Below, in pieces: positions 7,973-15,832 of a stretch of 40,501 nt of DNA. A program made the translations under genes and the position numbers. Position 1 is the first letter of the stretch; each line of letters opens with the position of its first letter. Under the pieces are notes generated by a model. It searched no databases, was not told the DNA's origin, and was given only the letters and a program-made list of their open reading frames with translations. The stretch spans positions 1 through 40,501 of the forward strand of contig JAUXQT010000078.1 in the NCBI GenBank assembly GCA_030682135.1, in the 5' to 3' direction. The DNA comes from Nitrospirota bacterium (GTDB taxonomy: Bacteria > Nitrospirota > Nitrospiria > Nitrospirales > Nitrospiraceae).

Positions 7973-10900
7973 ATCGCTGACATTGACGGACTCCCAGGAT
8001 CGGCTCCTGGCAGAGACCACCTGGGATCGCAATGTCGTGGTGGTGGCAGGAGCCGGAACCGGCAAGACCACGATCCTCGTTAATCGTATCCTCAACTTGC
8101 TGCTGAGAGAGCCAAACCCCCTGGCTATCACGGAGGTTGTCGCCCTCACCTTCACGAATAAAGCCGCCACTGAAATGAAGCAACGGCTTCGCGCGCAGCT
8201 CCTTCGCCTGACCGAGCAGGCCGATGATCTGAGCGCCACCTTCCGGACCCGTTATCATCTCTCAGCTGAACAAGTGGCCGAGCGGGCTAAGACGGCGCTT
8301 GAGCAGATGGAGAAGGCGCAGATCGGCACCCTGCATAGTTTCGCCGCACACCTCCTGCGGCTTCATCCGTTAGAGTCAGGAGTAGACCCATCATTTCAAG
8401 AGGATGATGGGTCGCGCTTCAAAGAACTGTTTCATTCGAGTTGGGATCGTTGGCTGGACGATGAGCTCGGATCAGGGGGACCACAGCATGCCCGCTGGCG
8501 GCTGGTCCTCGCCGGGGCCTCCCTCGACGATCTCCAGCAGTTTACCGCCGCGCTCGCCGGAGACTTTGTCGACCTGGATGAGCTGGAGCGTCAATGTCGA
8601 TCCAACTCGCTGGAGGGCGCTTTTCGTGATTGGGTTGTGGCAACTCATAGCCGTGCTGCCACCATCCTTGCTGCACAGGACCGACCCAAACGGCGTAAGG
8701 CGGAACAGATGCTCGCCGCTGCGGTGCAGTTGCTGGCTCTCTTGCTTGAGCAGGGACCGTTACAACTTGATGATTTCGCTCAGGATGAACGGGCTGTTCT
8801 GGAGAAAGATCTGGGAAAGCCGCCTGCCGGATGGGATGAAGGTACGTTCCAGGAGACGGCATCGATCATCGGACTCGCCCAACAACTTCTGACGGTGAAC
8901 CAGGCCTACTTTCAAGAGGTGGTCACGCTCGTCCGGCCATTTCTTGATCAGGTTCGCCGGGGATTTCACACCTCAGGGTGGATCGCTTTCGACGGGTTGC
9001 TGGCTCGGGCCAAAACCCTCTTGCGCGACCATCAGGCTGTCCGCGCCAGGATCAAGCAGACCTATCGTGCGATTCTGGTCGATGAGTTTCAGGACACGGA
9101 TCCCGTCCAGTACGAGATCATCCTCTATCTCGGTGAACGGGCTGGCAGCCATCAGACTGCGTGGCAAGACATCGACTTGGAACCGGGAAAATTGTTTATC
9201 GTGGGGGATCCCAAACAATCGATCTATGCCTTTCGCCGGGCCGATATCGAAGCCTTCGAACGGGTTGTGGAGAAAATTCGAGCGGGCGGGGGAGGCGTCT
9301 ATTCCCTGGTCACGAATTTTCGCAGCGACGGGGCCGTGCTGGATGTGGTGAACAACGTCTTCGACCGGCTCTTTCATGCGACGGAACATGTCCAACCGGC
9401 CAATGAACGGCTGGCCGCGAGGCCTCAACGAAAGCCGGAAGTCTCCGTCTCGGGGGCGCAACTTCGACTGGTCACGCCGGGCGAGGACGAAGAGGAATTC
9501 GATGTGCAGACTGCAACCAGGGCGGAGGCGGAAGCGCTGGCGCGTTGGTTGAAGGAGGAGCTCTTCGTCGGCACGATTGTCACTGATCGCGATCGCCGCG
9601 AAGGCCCGATCCAACCGGGCCACATTGCGCTAATCTTTAGAAAGTTGACCCAGGCGCAGGTCTATCTCGACGCCCTCCGTCGTTATGACATCGCCTATAT
9701 CACTGACGGGGAAAAACATTTCTATCGGCGGCAGGAAATTATCGATGTGGTCAACCTCCTCCGGGTCATCGACAACCCGCACGATACGATCGCGTTAGTC
9801 GGGGTCTTACGCTCACCCCTGGGCGGTATGGCGGACGGGGATCTGCTGGCGCTCCAGCAGGTAGAGGGGTTGGACTATCGGCAACGAGAACGGCTGTCGG
9901 GCTGGAATCATCCCCAGGCGAAGATGGTGACGCAGCTCTATGAGCGATTGGCCGAGTTGCATCGGCTCGCGCCCGTGAGGCCCGTGCCCGACGCCATCGA
10001 TTTGATCTTCGAGCGATTGCCGGTGCTCGAGTTGGCCGCGGCATCGCTCCATGGTGAGCAAGCCGTAGCCAATTTACGAAAGACCAGAGATATGGCCGAA
10101 GCACTGGCCGACCGTCCCCATCTGACGTTGACCGGGTTCGTCGACTTGATGATGACCAGGGTGGCAGAACAGCCCGATGAGGCAGAGAGTGCGTTGGCGG
10201 AGGAGTCGCTCGACGCCGTTCGGGTGCTGACCATCCATAAGGCCAAAGGATTGGAATTTCCTGTGGTCATTCTCCCCGGCCTGCACCAGGGTTCCAAGAA
10301 TCTCCGCAAGGGACCGTCCATCCATCATGATTGGTCGAGTCGCTGCTATAGCCTGCAGATGGGAGGCCAGTCGAACCTCGGAGCCCTGCTGGTGGACATG
10401 AAGATGTCGGCGCGGGAAGAGGCAGAGCAGAGACGATTGCTCTATGTCGGGATGACTAGGGCGCGGGATTTGCTCGTGTTATCAGGCGGGCAGACCAGCA
10501 AGCCGGGACATGACACGGTCCTTTCTTTGCTCGGTGAGGCGCTATCGGACGAGCCGACGTCACCGATGGATGGCCAGATTTGCATCGGGACAAGCCGCCT
10601 CACGCGTGTCATCACGCAGGCCACGGTGGCCACGAGGCGTCATAGACCGGAGCCGCGATTGGCAGTCGCTCCTGCGCCCGCCCTTGGCCCGATTCTGATT
10701 CGTCGCCAGGCGCGGCAGGTCGAGTGGGAGCAGCGCCGAACGACGCCGCGACGACTGACTCCGTCCGGTCTGGTAGGTAGCAAGCCCGAGACCCAGTTGC
10801 ATCGGACGGTTTCTACGCGTGATGCTGATCTGGCCCGCTTGATCGGAATCTGTGCTCATGCGGTATTGGAACAGTGGGACTTTACCGGGCCTCGCTCTGA

Positions 10901-11315
10901 AATCAGTACGACCATTGAGCAGGCCTGTCGCCGCTATGTCGCACTGGATCATCCTCAATTGATAGCTGCCGTGATGGCGGATCTCACTGGGCTTTTTGAA
11001 GCCTTTCTGTCATCAGAGCCCTACGCAAAGCTGCAACGTGCGACGGTGCTGGGACGGGAAGTCCCTTTCGTCATGCCTGTGGGCGAGGATCAGATGATGG
11101 AAGGGGTGATCGACGTGATTTACCGGCTTGACGACCGGATCTGGATTGCCGACTATAAGACGGACGATGTGGCAGCGGCTGACGTCCAGACCAGAGCCGA
11201 TCGCTATCGGTCCCAAGCGGACAGGTATTCGCGTGCCGTCTCGAGTGCGTTAGGATTGTCGTCTCTTTCGTTTCAGTTTATTTTTTTACGGCCAGGTGTC
11301 GCCGTGAATGTCTAG
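7965..11315 (+). CDS. addA: AddA-like UvrD/Rep-family helicase-nuclease
   Basis: This 1116-residue protein is the motor and one nuclease of the AddAB complex. Superfamily 1A helicase motifs run in order: AGAGTGKT (residues 28-35, Walker A), ALTFTNKAATEMK, the motif II stretch ILVDEFQDTDPVQYE, VGDPKQSIYAFRRAD, TNFRSD, the motif V stretch LTIHKAKGLEFPVV and LLYVGMTRARD. A C-terminal PD-(D/E)XK nuclease follows, with GICAHAVLEQW, GVIDVIYRLDDRIWIADYKT and the Asp/Lys pair in ADYKT. Both nuclease domains of the pair are therefore apparently intact. It overlaps the addB 3' end by 8 bases. Homologues are the main bacterial exonuclease V where RecBCD is absent and can recognise Chi sites. The transcript ends just before a MITE-like repeat at 11391. 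Confidence 0.92.
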   Translation: MSESLTLTDSQDRLLAETTWDRNVVVVAGAGTGKTTILVNRILNLLLREPNPLAITEVVALTFTNKAATEMKQRLRAQLLRLTEQADDLSATFRTRYHLSAEQVAERAKTALEQMEKAQIGTLHSFAAHLLRLHPLESGVDPSFQEDDGSRFKELFHSSWDRWLDDELGSGGPQHARWRLVLAGASLDDLQQFTAALAGDFVDLDELERQCRSNSLEGAFRDWVVATHSRAATILAAQDRPKRRKAEQMLAAAVQLLALLLEQGPLQLDDFAQDERAVLEKDLGKPPAGWDEGTFQETASIIGLAQQLLTVNQAYFQEVVTLVRPFLDQVRRGFHTSGWIAFDGLLARAKTLLRDHQAVRARIKQTYRAILVDEFQDTDPVQYEIILYLGERAGSHQTAWQDIDLEPGKLFIVGDPKQSIYAFRRADIEAFERVVEKIRAGGGGVYSLVTNFRSDGAVLDVVNNVFDRLFHATEHVQPANERLAARPQRKPEVSVSGAQLRLVTPGEDEEEFDVQTATRAEAEALARWLKEELFVGTIVTDRDRREGPIQPGHIALIFRKLTQAQVYLDALRRYDIAYITDGEKHFYRRQEIIDVVNLLRVIDNPHDTIALVGVLRSPLGGMADGDLLALQQVEGLDYRQRERLSGWNHPQAKMVTQLYERLAELHRLAPVRPVPDAIDLIFERLPVLELAAASLHGEQAVANLRKTRDMAEALADRPHLTLTGFVDLMMTRVAEQPDEAESALAEESLDAVRVLTIHKAKGLEFPVVILPGLHQGSKNLRKGPSIHHDWSSRCYSLQMGGQSNLGALLVDMKMSAREEAEQRRLLYVGMTRARDLLVLSGGQTSKPGHDTVLSLLGEALSDEPTSPMDGQICIGTSRLTRVITQATVATRRHRPEPRLAVAPAPALGPILIRRQARQVEWEQRRTTPRRLTPSGLVGSKPETQLHRTVSTRDADLARLIGICAHAVLEQWDFTGPRSEISTTIEQACRRYVALDHPQLIAAVMADLTGLFEAFLSSEPYAKLQRATVLGREVPFVMPVGEDQMMEGVIDVIYRLDDRIWIADYKTDDVAAADVQTRADRYRSQADRYSRAVSSALGLSSLSFQFIFLRPGVAVNV

Positions 11316-11390
11316 GAGGCTGCGGAGAAACTCGGTGTATGAGGAAAAACGGCCAAAATATTCCGAGTGGCACCGCGGCCCAAATAACCA

Positions 11391-11514
11391 CAGGATGCTC
11401 AAAAAGTCCGTCCAGCAAGGCCGCAGCGAGCGAAGAGGCGAGGCGTACTAGTCGGTACGCTGAGCCTCTTCGTGAAGCGAGAACGCCACTGGCGGACTTT
11501 TTCAGCATCCTGCT
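11391..11514 (-). repeat. MITE-like terminal inverted repeat element, copy 2
   Basis: It begins CAGGATGCTCAAAAAGTCCG and ends CGGACTTTTTCAGCATCCTG, near-perfect inverted repeats. The interior is itself palindromic (CGAAGAGGCGAGGCGTAC paired with GTACGCTGAGCCTCTTCG), so the whole element can fold into one long hairpin. Read on the minus strand its interior matches copy 3 (TGCGGCCTTGCTGGACG is shared). Its right edge runs straight into the AGGAGG ribosome site of the gene at 11530. It may also act as a terminator for addAB. Confidence 0.7.
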
Positions 11515-11529
11515 AGGAGGAGGTCGCCC

Positions 11530-11934
11530 ATGAACGCTAGATTCGTCCCTCTCATTGCAGTATGGTTCCTCACTGCATGCACAAGTCCGCTATCGAAGCC
11601 GCTCACGGTATTACAGGCTCCTGCAGGAGTCTCTCCTGCCGTGGCAACGCAATTGGATCAAGGCAACGCTCTGTTCGCAGTCCAGAAGTGGGCCGAGGCT
11701 GAGCAGATCTACCGTCAAGTCATCGCCTCCCAGCCGACGTTGGCCGAAGCACACTATAACTTAGCCTCTACGCTGCATCGTGCAGGCAAGGTCGCCGAAG
11801 CTAAGAAGCATTACATGGAAGCAGCGAATCTGGCTCCGGGGAACAAGGTTATCTGGGATGCACCGCCCCTTCGTGCGCGTACCTTCAACGATGACCTCAG
11901 CAAGAAATCGTATCTAGATCCTAAGCCCTATTAG
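11530..11934 (+). CDS. TPR-containing lipoprotein
   Basis: This 134-residue protein has a lipoprotein signal: hydrophobic PLIAVWFL and then LTAC with the lipidated Cys at position 17. At least two tetratricopeptide-type helices follow (ALFAVQKWAEAEQIYRQVI and PTLAEAHYNLASTLHRAGK). A short C-terminal tail, KSYLDPKPY, follows. TPR lipoproteins anchor protein assemblies at the periplasmic face of a membrane; the partner here is unknown. The ATG has an AGGAGG site 8 bases upstream that directly abuts the repeat element. The metallopeptidase gene follows after 21 bases, so the two may be co-transcribed. Confidence 0.85.
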   Translation: MNARFVPLIAVWFLTACTSPLSKPLTVLQAPAGVSPAVATQLDQGNALFAVQKWAEAEQIYRQVIASQPTLAEAHYNLASTLHRAGKVAEAKKHYMEAANLAPGNKVIWDAPPLRARTFNDDLSKKSYLDPKPY

Positions 11935-11955
11935 CCATCGAGAGGAATTCCTGCG

Positions 11956-12342
11956 ATGGCACGCTCGCGAGAGCCCTTGACTGTTTCGCCGGAAGAATTC
12001 GAGACATGGATCCAGGAGGCGCTCGCAGAATTGCCGCCGCCATTTGCAGCGCTGGCCGACGAAGTCTCCATCGTGGTCGAGGAAGAGCCTTCGGTCGAAG
12101 TGCTGAAGGATCTTGAATTGGAATCGGAAGACGATCTGCTGGGTCTATATCAAGGGATCCCGATCGACGAAACATCGTTCTTCCAGCCTGGAGGAGAGCT
12201 TCCGGCCCGTATTGCCATTTATCGAGGGCCTATTTTGCGCCTCTGCCGGACTAAGGCCGAAGTGATTCTTGAGGTCCGCGACACGGTGGTCCATGAACTG
12301 GGACACCATGTCGGGTTGGATGACGAAGAGATGCCGTATTGA
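11956..12342 (+). CDS. Minimal zincin-type metallopeptidase family protein
   Basis: This 128-residue cytoplasmic protein has a zinc-protease signature at its C-terminus: VVHELGHHVGLDDEEM, an HExxHxxGxxD motif with H113, E114, H117 and D122. The length and the N-terminal pattern (SPEEFETWIQEALAELP, acidic middle, DLLGLYQGIP) fit the Zincin_1 (DUF1025-like) family of small metallopeptidase-like proteins, whose substrates are mostly unknown. An AGAGGA site precedes ATG 11956 by about 9 bases. The stop codon lies directly against the left end of the repeat copy at 12343, so insertion occurred at or beside the gene end without truncating the motif. Confidence 0.85.
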   Translation: MARSREPLTVSPEEFETWIQEALAELPPPFAALADEVSIVVEEEPSVEVLKDLELESEDDLLGLYQGIPIDETSFFQPGGELPARIAIYRGPILRLCRTKAEVILEVRDTVVHELGHHVGLDDEEMPY

Positions 12343-12470
12343 CAGGATGCTGAAAAAGTCCGCCAGCTTCGTTCTCGACTCATCAAAATCCTCAACGAAC
12401 CCCTGAGGGTACGCCTCCGGTTTCGACTCGTCTGCGGCCTTGCTGGACGATCTTCTTGAGCATCCTCAGG
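12343..12470 (+). repeat. MITE-like terminal inverted repeat element, copy 3
   Basis: It starts CAGGATGCTGAAAAAGTCCG immediately after the metallopeptidase stop codon and ends GAGCATCCTCAGG. Its interior shares the TGCGGCCTTGCTGGACG block, plus CGTTCTCG and TACGCCTC blocks, with copy 2 in opposite orientation. The internal palindrome is less perfect, which suggests an older copy. It separates the plus-strand metallopeptidase gene from convergent lgt. Confidence 0.65.
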
Positions 12471-12522
12471 CTAGGCAACCCCACGCTATGCGGAATAGTG
12501 AGCCGAGAGTCTTGGTCGTCTA

Positions 12523-13329
12523 CTAAGCCAGTCGTGGCGCTCGGCGCTGATAACCGAGGACGAGCATGAAGACTCCGACCAAGACCATGGGAAAGGAGAG
12601 CAGTTGGCCCATTGAGAAGGATCCTAGGACGAATCCGAGGTGTGCATCCGGTTCGCGAAAGAACTCCACGATCATCCGACAGACTCCATAACCGCCGATG
12701 AACCCCCAGAAGAGGGTGCCAGGAGGCGGCATCGTCTTCGCGATGATCCATAAGACGGTAAATAAGAAGACTCCCTCAAGACCTGCCTCGTACAGTTGTG
12801 AGGGGTGGCGGCAAGCAGGCCCTCCGTTCGGAAACACCATGCACCAGTCGACATCGGTCGCTCGACCGTATAATTCTCCGTTGATGAAATTCCCGAGCCG
12901 TCCGAATCCTAACCCAATCGGAGTGGCTGCCGCCGCTAAATCTGCGACGGTGTATGCGGAAATGCCCTGACGTGTACTGAACCAATACAATGAAACGATG
13001 ACGCCGAGCAGGCCCCCGTGGAAGGACATACCCCCTTCCCAGACTGCGAGGATCTTGATCGGATGCTGTGAATAGTATGAAAAGTTATAGAAAAGCGTAT
13101 AGCCGATCCGCCCTCCGATGAAGACCCCTAACGCAGCCCACACGACCATATCGTAGATCTGATCTTTCGTGAGGGGCAGTCCCTTCGAACTCACTCGACG
13201 CATAATTAGAAAATAGGCGCCGGTCAGTCCGATCAAATACATCAGACCGTACCAGCGAAACTGTAGCGGCCCCAGCTCAAGGAAGACGGGACTGATGCTG
13301 GGGTAGGGGATTGCGTGCAAGATATTCAT
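12523..13329 (-). CDS. lgt: Prolipoprotein diacylglyceryl transferase
   Basis: This inner-membrane enzyme transfers diacylglycerol from phosphatidylglycerol to the lipobox cysteine of prolipoproteins, the first step of lipoprotein maturation. The 268-residue protein has several membrane segments and the family signatures GMSFHGGLLG, GRLGNFINGELYGR (the phosphatidylglycerol-binding Arg/Asn/Glu motif) and HPSQLYEAGLEG. The start at 13329 was chosen because a TGAGG site precedes it at good spacing and homologues begin with MNxLxxIPYP-like sequence; a reading from 13509 adds 60 residues without family character. It would process the lipoproteins seen at 11530, 26521 and 37199. Confidence 0.95.
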   Translation of the reverse strand: MNILHAIPYPSISPVFLELGPLQFRWYGLMYLIGLTGAYFLIMRRVSSKGLPLTKDQIYDMVVWAALGVFIGGRIGYTLFYNFSYYSQHPIKILAVWEGGMSFHGGLLGVIVSLYWFSTRQGISAYTVADLAAAATPIGLGFGRLGNFINGELYGRATDVDWCMVFPNGGPACRHPSQLYEAGLEGVFLFTVLWIIAKTMPPPGTLFWGFIGGYGVCRMIVEFFREPDAHLGFVLGSFSMGQLLSFPMVLVGVFMLVLGYQRRAPRLA

Positions 13330-13671
13330 GTATGCCTCATGTGGCCAGTTGGCAGGATCATAGGTGAGGATCTTGGTCATTGCAAGCACGTGGCTGCGCC
13401 GCAGGGCATACTCCTTCTGATCGTGGCCAGATGCCAGTTTGCGGCCACTGATACTTTCGTATGTTGGTTTTCTGTCACGCCTGTGTCGCGATCTGTGAGG
13501 AAAACACAACTGAGAATTAATGGCTCTTAATCATCGGGCCAGGGCGGCATCGAATTGTGGGATACTTTCGTGGTTATTCGTCTGGCATGTTTACTGCTGA
13601 AGAGCATAGGCATGACTGTGCAGTTGGCCGACAATCATGTTTTTCATTTAACCGTTTCAAGGAGGTTCGCC

Positions 13672-13932
13672 ATGTCAGACCAGGGACGTCAGGTCGCAAA
13701 GGTTGCAGCGTTGGTGGCAGGTGGGGCGGTGATTGGAGCGGGGATTGGGTTACTCTTCGCGCCGCAATCGGGAGCCGAAACCAGGCGTGATGTCGGTCGC
13801 TATGCGAAGAAGGCCCAATTACAGGCAACTCGCTGGGGCCGATCGGTCCAATCCGGGGTGAAAGAAGTGATGGATCGCAGCAAGGCTCTTATTCAAAAGG
13901 ACGAGCAGAGACCCAGGATCGAAGCGGTATAG
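13672..13932 (+). CDS. YtxH domain-containing protein
   Basis: This 86-residue protein begins with a soluble segment and then a glycine-rich membrane-like stretch (VAALVAGGAVIGAGIGLLFA, residues 10-29). APQSGAETRRDV, the signature of YtxH/general-stress small proteins, follows, then a basic amphipathic helix. Such proteins are often induced by stress, but the molecular role is unknown. ATG 13672 was chosen for its AAGGAGG site 8 bases upstream; the frame is open further up to 13555 without family similarity. A perfect 13-bp hairpin at 13960-14001 lies 27 bases downstream. Confidence 0.85.
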   Translation: MSDQGRQVAKVAALVAGGAVIGAGIGLLFAPQSGAETRRDVGRYAKKAQLQATRWGRSVQSGVKEVMDRSKALIQKDEQRPRIEAV

Positions 13933-13959
13933 TTGAATCGACTCGCTTGGCGATCAGAC

Positions 13960-14001
13960 TTGCGGCGCAAACGGCGTACGACCGATCTGTTTGCGCCGCA
14001 A
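13960..14001 (+). terminator. Strong hairpin after the YtxH gene
   Basis: TTGCGGCGCAAAC (13960-13972) is perfectly complementary to GTTTGCGCCGCAA (13989-14001), with a 16-base loop. No T run follows, so it may end transcription only partly, or it may stabilise the mRNA 3' end. Confidence 0.55.
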
Positions 14002-14059
14002 CACTGGCCTTGACCGACCTGGACCCCGATGCTAGAGTCCGGCCACTGCGGCTTTTGCT

Positions 14060-14100
14060 GCCGGAGTGGCGAAATTGGCAGACGCAAGGGACTTAAAATC
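14060..14100 (+). pseudogene. 5' half of tRNA-Leu(UAA), truncated in the anticodon stem
   Basis: The sequence gives a leucine tRNA acceptor strand (GCCGGAG), a D arm (TGGCGAAATTGGCAGACGCA) and an anticodon stem-loop AGGGA-CTTAAAA-TC with anticodon TAA. It then loses similarity: the expected CCT of the 3' anticodon stem and the variable arm, T arm and acceptor 3' strand (TCCGGC) are absent from the downstream sequence. It cannot form a tRNA. It may be a remnant from integration at the anticodon loop or from a deletion; the accessory DNA of the window begins here. Confidence 0.7.
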
Positions 14101-14108
14101 GTATCGAG

Positions 14109-14153
14109 GGGGATTGCTCAAGTCGTTGATGGCATGGGCAATCCCCTTTGTTT
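14109..14153 (+). terminator. Intrinsic terminator-like hairpin after the tRNA-Leu fragment
   Basis: GGGGATTGC (14109-14117) pairs perfectly with GCAATCCCC (14138-14146), followed by TTTGTTT. It is placed as a terminator for a former tRNA transcript. From 14154 to 14574 I see no gene, repeat or RNA; several short open frames there lack ribosome sites and family character. Confidence 0.55.
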
Positions 14154-14574
14154 ATGCGGTGTTTAGCCTCTTATCTTCTTGTTTCTCTTTGTCGCTCTCT
14201 GCCCCCATTAAGCCTGTTTTGTCTACTCCGCTAACACTGTATTAACACCTGCAAAACGACCAAGTTTTCGGTATTCCTACGGCGGCACCGGCTGCGGATC
14301 GGCCCACAAGCCTTTCATTGCCTCTCGCGCTTCCGTCTCTAGTCCTGCCAGTACAGCATCGCCCGGCGCATACTTCCGGTACCATCGCTAGCCGTTCGTG
14401 GTCTTCCACCTATGTATTTGTGTCTAGTACGTTCTTCGAGTGGAACTGGGGGATTCCCCAGGTACACAAATGGCTGTGCGTGCGATATGATGATTACATA
14501 AGTACCTTCTATATGGCTCAACACATCGCCAGGTAGTTCGTCCCTATCTAGCGGGTGAATGAAGGAGTTGCAGT

Positions 14575-14868
14575 ATGGCTCATAAAGGACTGGTGGCTCA
14601 GACCGCTCGTGAGGCGCCGGCCGCTCCCATCAGCGAGTCGGTCATCGCACCGGCACTGCTACATGTTTGTTGTATCTGCAGAAAGATTCGAGATGAGACC
14701 GGATCGTCCCCCGAACGTGAGCACTGGGTGACGCAGCGGACGTATCGGCAGACTCATGTCGAGAAGCTGACCAATTTCCCTCTCACGCACACCTACTGCC
14801 CGCCATGTTTCACGAAATTCATGGATACACTGCGGCAGTATCAGCGGGAGAGCCGCACGTCGCCATGA
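14575..14868 (+). CDS. Small Cys-pair protein related to the CxxCxKIRD module of sensor proteins
   Basis: This 97-residue protein carries VCCICRKIRDETGS (residues 32-45) and, about 30 residues later, THTYCPPCFTKF (C75, C78). The order CxxC-KIRD...(S/T)HxxCPxC is a motif I know from the ends of bacterial PAS/GAF histidine kinases and response regulators, where it probably binds a metal. Here it stands alone, without kinase or receiver domains. The middle (EHWVTQRTYRQTHVEKL) replaces the usual W..xExYIxxH stretch. ATG 14575 has an AAGGAG site at ideal spacing. There are no membrane segments. Function unknown; it may be an adaptor or a metal- or redox-responsive protein. Confidence 0.75.
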   Translation: MAHKGLVAQTAREAPAAPISESVIAPALLHVCCICRKIRDETGSSPEREHWVTQRTYRQTHVEKLTNFPLTHTYCPPCFTKFMDTLRQYQRESRTSP

Positions 14869-14899
14869 TCCTGCTCGCCGGCCCTCCGGACATCGACTC

Positions 14900-15080
14900 C
14901 TTCCCATCGCCCTGACAGACGCATCCCGTCTAGCACTGGACCGAGAAAGGGAACCATATCTCCTGGAGCCTAGCTCCGATACCACCAGCATCCGCACTCA
15001 TTGACCCGCGAGTGATTGACGAGCGTTCCGTCGGGGAGAAGTAGATCGGCAATTTTGCCTCCGTAGCGATATTTGGCGAC
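14900..15080 (-). pseudogene. Decayed thermonuclease (SNase-like) fragment 1
   Basis: On the minus strand 15080-14970 reads VAKYRYGGKIADLLLPDGTL then VNHSRVNECGCWWYRS and a TAG. After that stop the same frame continues APGDMV, and ARRDA follows in another frame. This matches the end of secreted thermonuclease-like proteins (DKYGRTIGDVxLPDGTxVNxxLVKxGWCWWYRKYAPGD then ARRD). The nonsense codon replaces the Tyr of YRKYAPGD, and a frameshift follows. The N-terminal half is not recognisable. The rest of 14869-15278 holds nothing else. Confidence 0.7.
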
Positions 15081-15278
15081 CGCAGCTGTTCTTTGGGGTC
15101 AGGGTATCTCAAGGTTTCGTCGCCAGGAAAATCCCATCCCATCTGATACACGGAAGAAGTGACATGGTCGCGTGTGCATTTCACTCACGAATTTGTTGCA
15201 CGCTGTTGAGGTGAAGCGTATGGTTATCTTGTAGTACCTGCCACGTTGCTTCTCACCTTTCTGTTACGGAGGGGGATC

Positions 15279-15515
15279 ATGAAACCTACAATCAAACAGC
15301 CTTCCAGTTCACAATCATTCGATCGAAGAATGATTCTGCTCCTGAAGCGAAACGGGGCACTGACAATAGAAGGTCTCACCCACTTGACGGGCATCGAGTG
15401 GGGGCAAGTCTTCCAGTCAGTGGACCGTCTCAGCCGGACGGGAAAAGTCTCGTTGACCGCCGTGTACCCCTCAGAGTACCGCGTGTCGGTCGGTAGGCTC
15501 GCTAAGGTTATCTAG
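15279..15515 (+). CDS. Small winged-helix-like DNA-binding protein
   Basis: This 78-residue protein has the pattern DRRMILLLKRNGALTIEGLT, then HLTGIEWGQVFQSVDRLSRT and GKVSLTAVYPSEYRVSV. It reads as three helices and a beta wing, similar to small MarR/DtxR-like winged-helix regulators. ATG 15279 has a GGAGGGG site 5 bases upstream; the longer reading from 15246 has none. Its 3' end abuts the edge of the second thermonuclease relic, and the first relic lies 200 bases upstream. A regulator role for neighbouring accessory genes is possible but not shown. Confidence 0.75.
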   Translation: MKPTIKQPSSSQSFDRRMILLLKRNGALTIEGLTHLTGIEWGQVFQSVDRLSRTGKVSLTAVYPSEYRVSVGRLAKVI

Positions 15516-15676
15516 CCTCCGTCCTCTTTGACCAACGTGTGATTGATGTTGGTCCCATCAGGCAGGATCGCATCTCCGATGGTGCGGTTCTATTTGTCAT
15601 GACCATACGACTGGACGGTTACTTCTTTCACGAAGGCGATGTCAGAGGTGGCGTGCTTCGCTCGTTGGACGCAATC
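15512..15676 (-). pseudogene. Decayed thermonuclease (SNase-like) fragment 2
   Basis: On the minus strand the frame reads AKHATSDIAFVKEVTVQSYG then HDK, a TAG, and NRTIGDAILPDGTNINHTLV then KEDGG before a stop. This is the middle of a thermonuclease-like protein (AFGKEVTVQTxxxDKYxRTIGDVxLPDGTNxNxxLVKEG). The nonsense codon replaces the Tyr of DKYNRT. Both ends are missing. It overlaps in homology with fragment 1, so two copies once existed. The rest of 15516-15832 is AT-rich sequence and the hairpin at 15786. Confidence 0.75.
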
Positions 15677-15785
15677 ATGGCATTTTCATGACAAAATAAA
15701 GATGAGCAAGATCAAGCAATTATTGATAAAACTGAAAGCAAAAAGTGACATTTAGTGTCGTTTAATATTAATGAGTTACAGAGTC

Positions 15786-15805
15786 AGGTGCCACTGGTGG
15801 CACCT
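15786..15805 (-). terminator. Palindromic hairpin downstream of the ankyrin gene
   Basis: AGGTGCCAC and GTGGCACCT form a 9-bp inverted repeat around two bases. It sits 27 bases past the stop codon of the minus-strand ankyrin gene and probably ends its transcript, although no clear T run follows on that strand. On the plus strand ATTGTTTT follows it. Confidence 0.45.
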
Positions 15806-15832
15806 CATTGTTTTCGAAGTCGAAATGGAAAA

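Noticed and set aside
14060-14160. tRNA-Leu(UAA) split by a group I intron
   Set aside because: No 3' exon with variable arm, T arm and TCCGGC acceptor is present downstream, and the following sequence forms a terminator-like hairpin.
14930-15184. 84-codon minus-strand frame
   Set aside because: It runs across the thermonuclease relic in the wrong frame; the homologous frame is the broken one.
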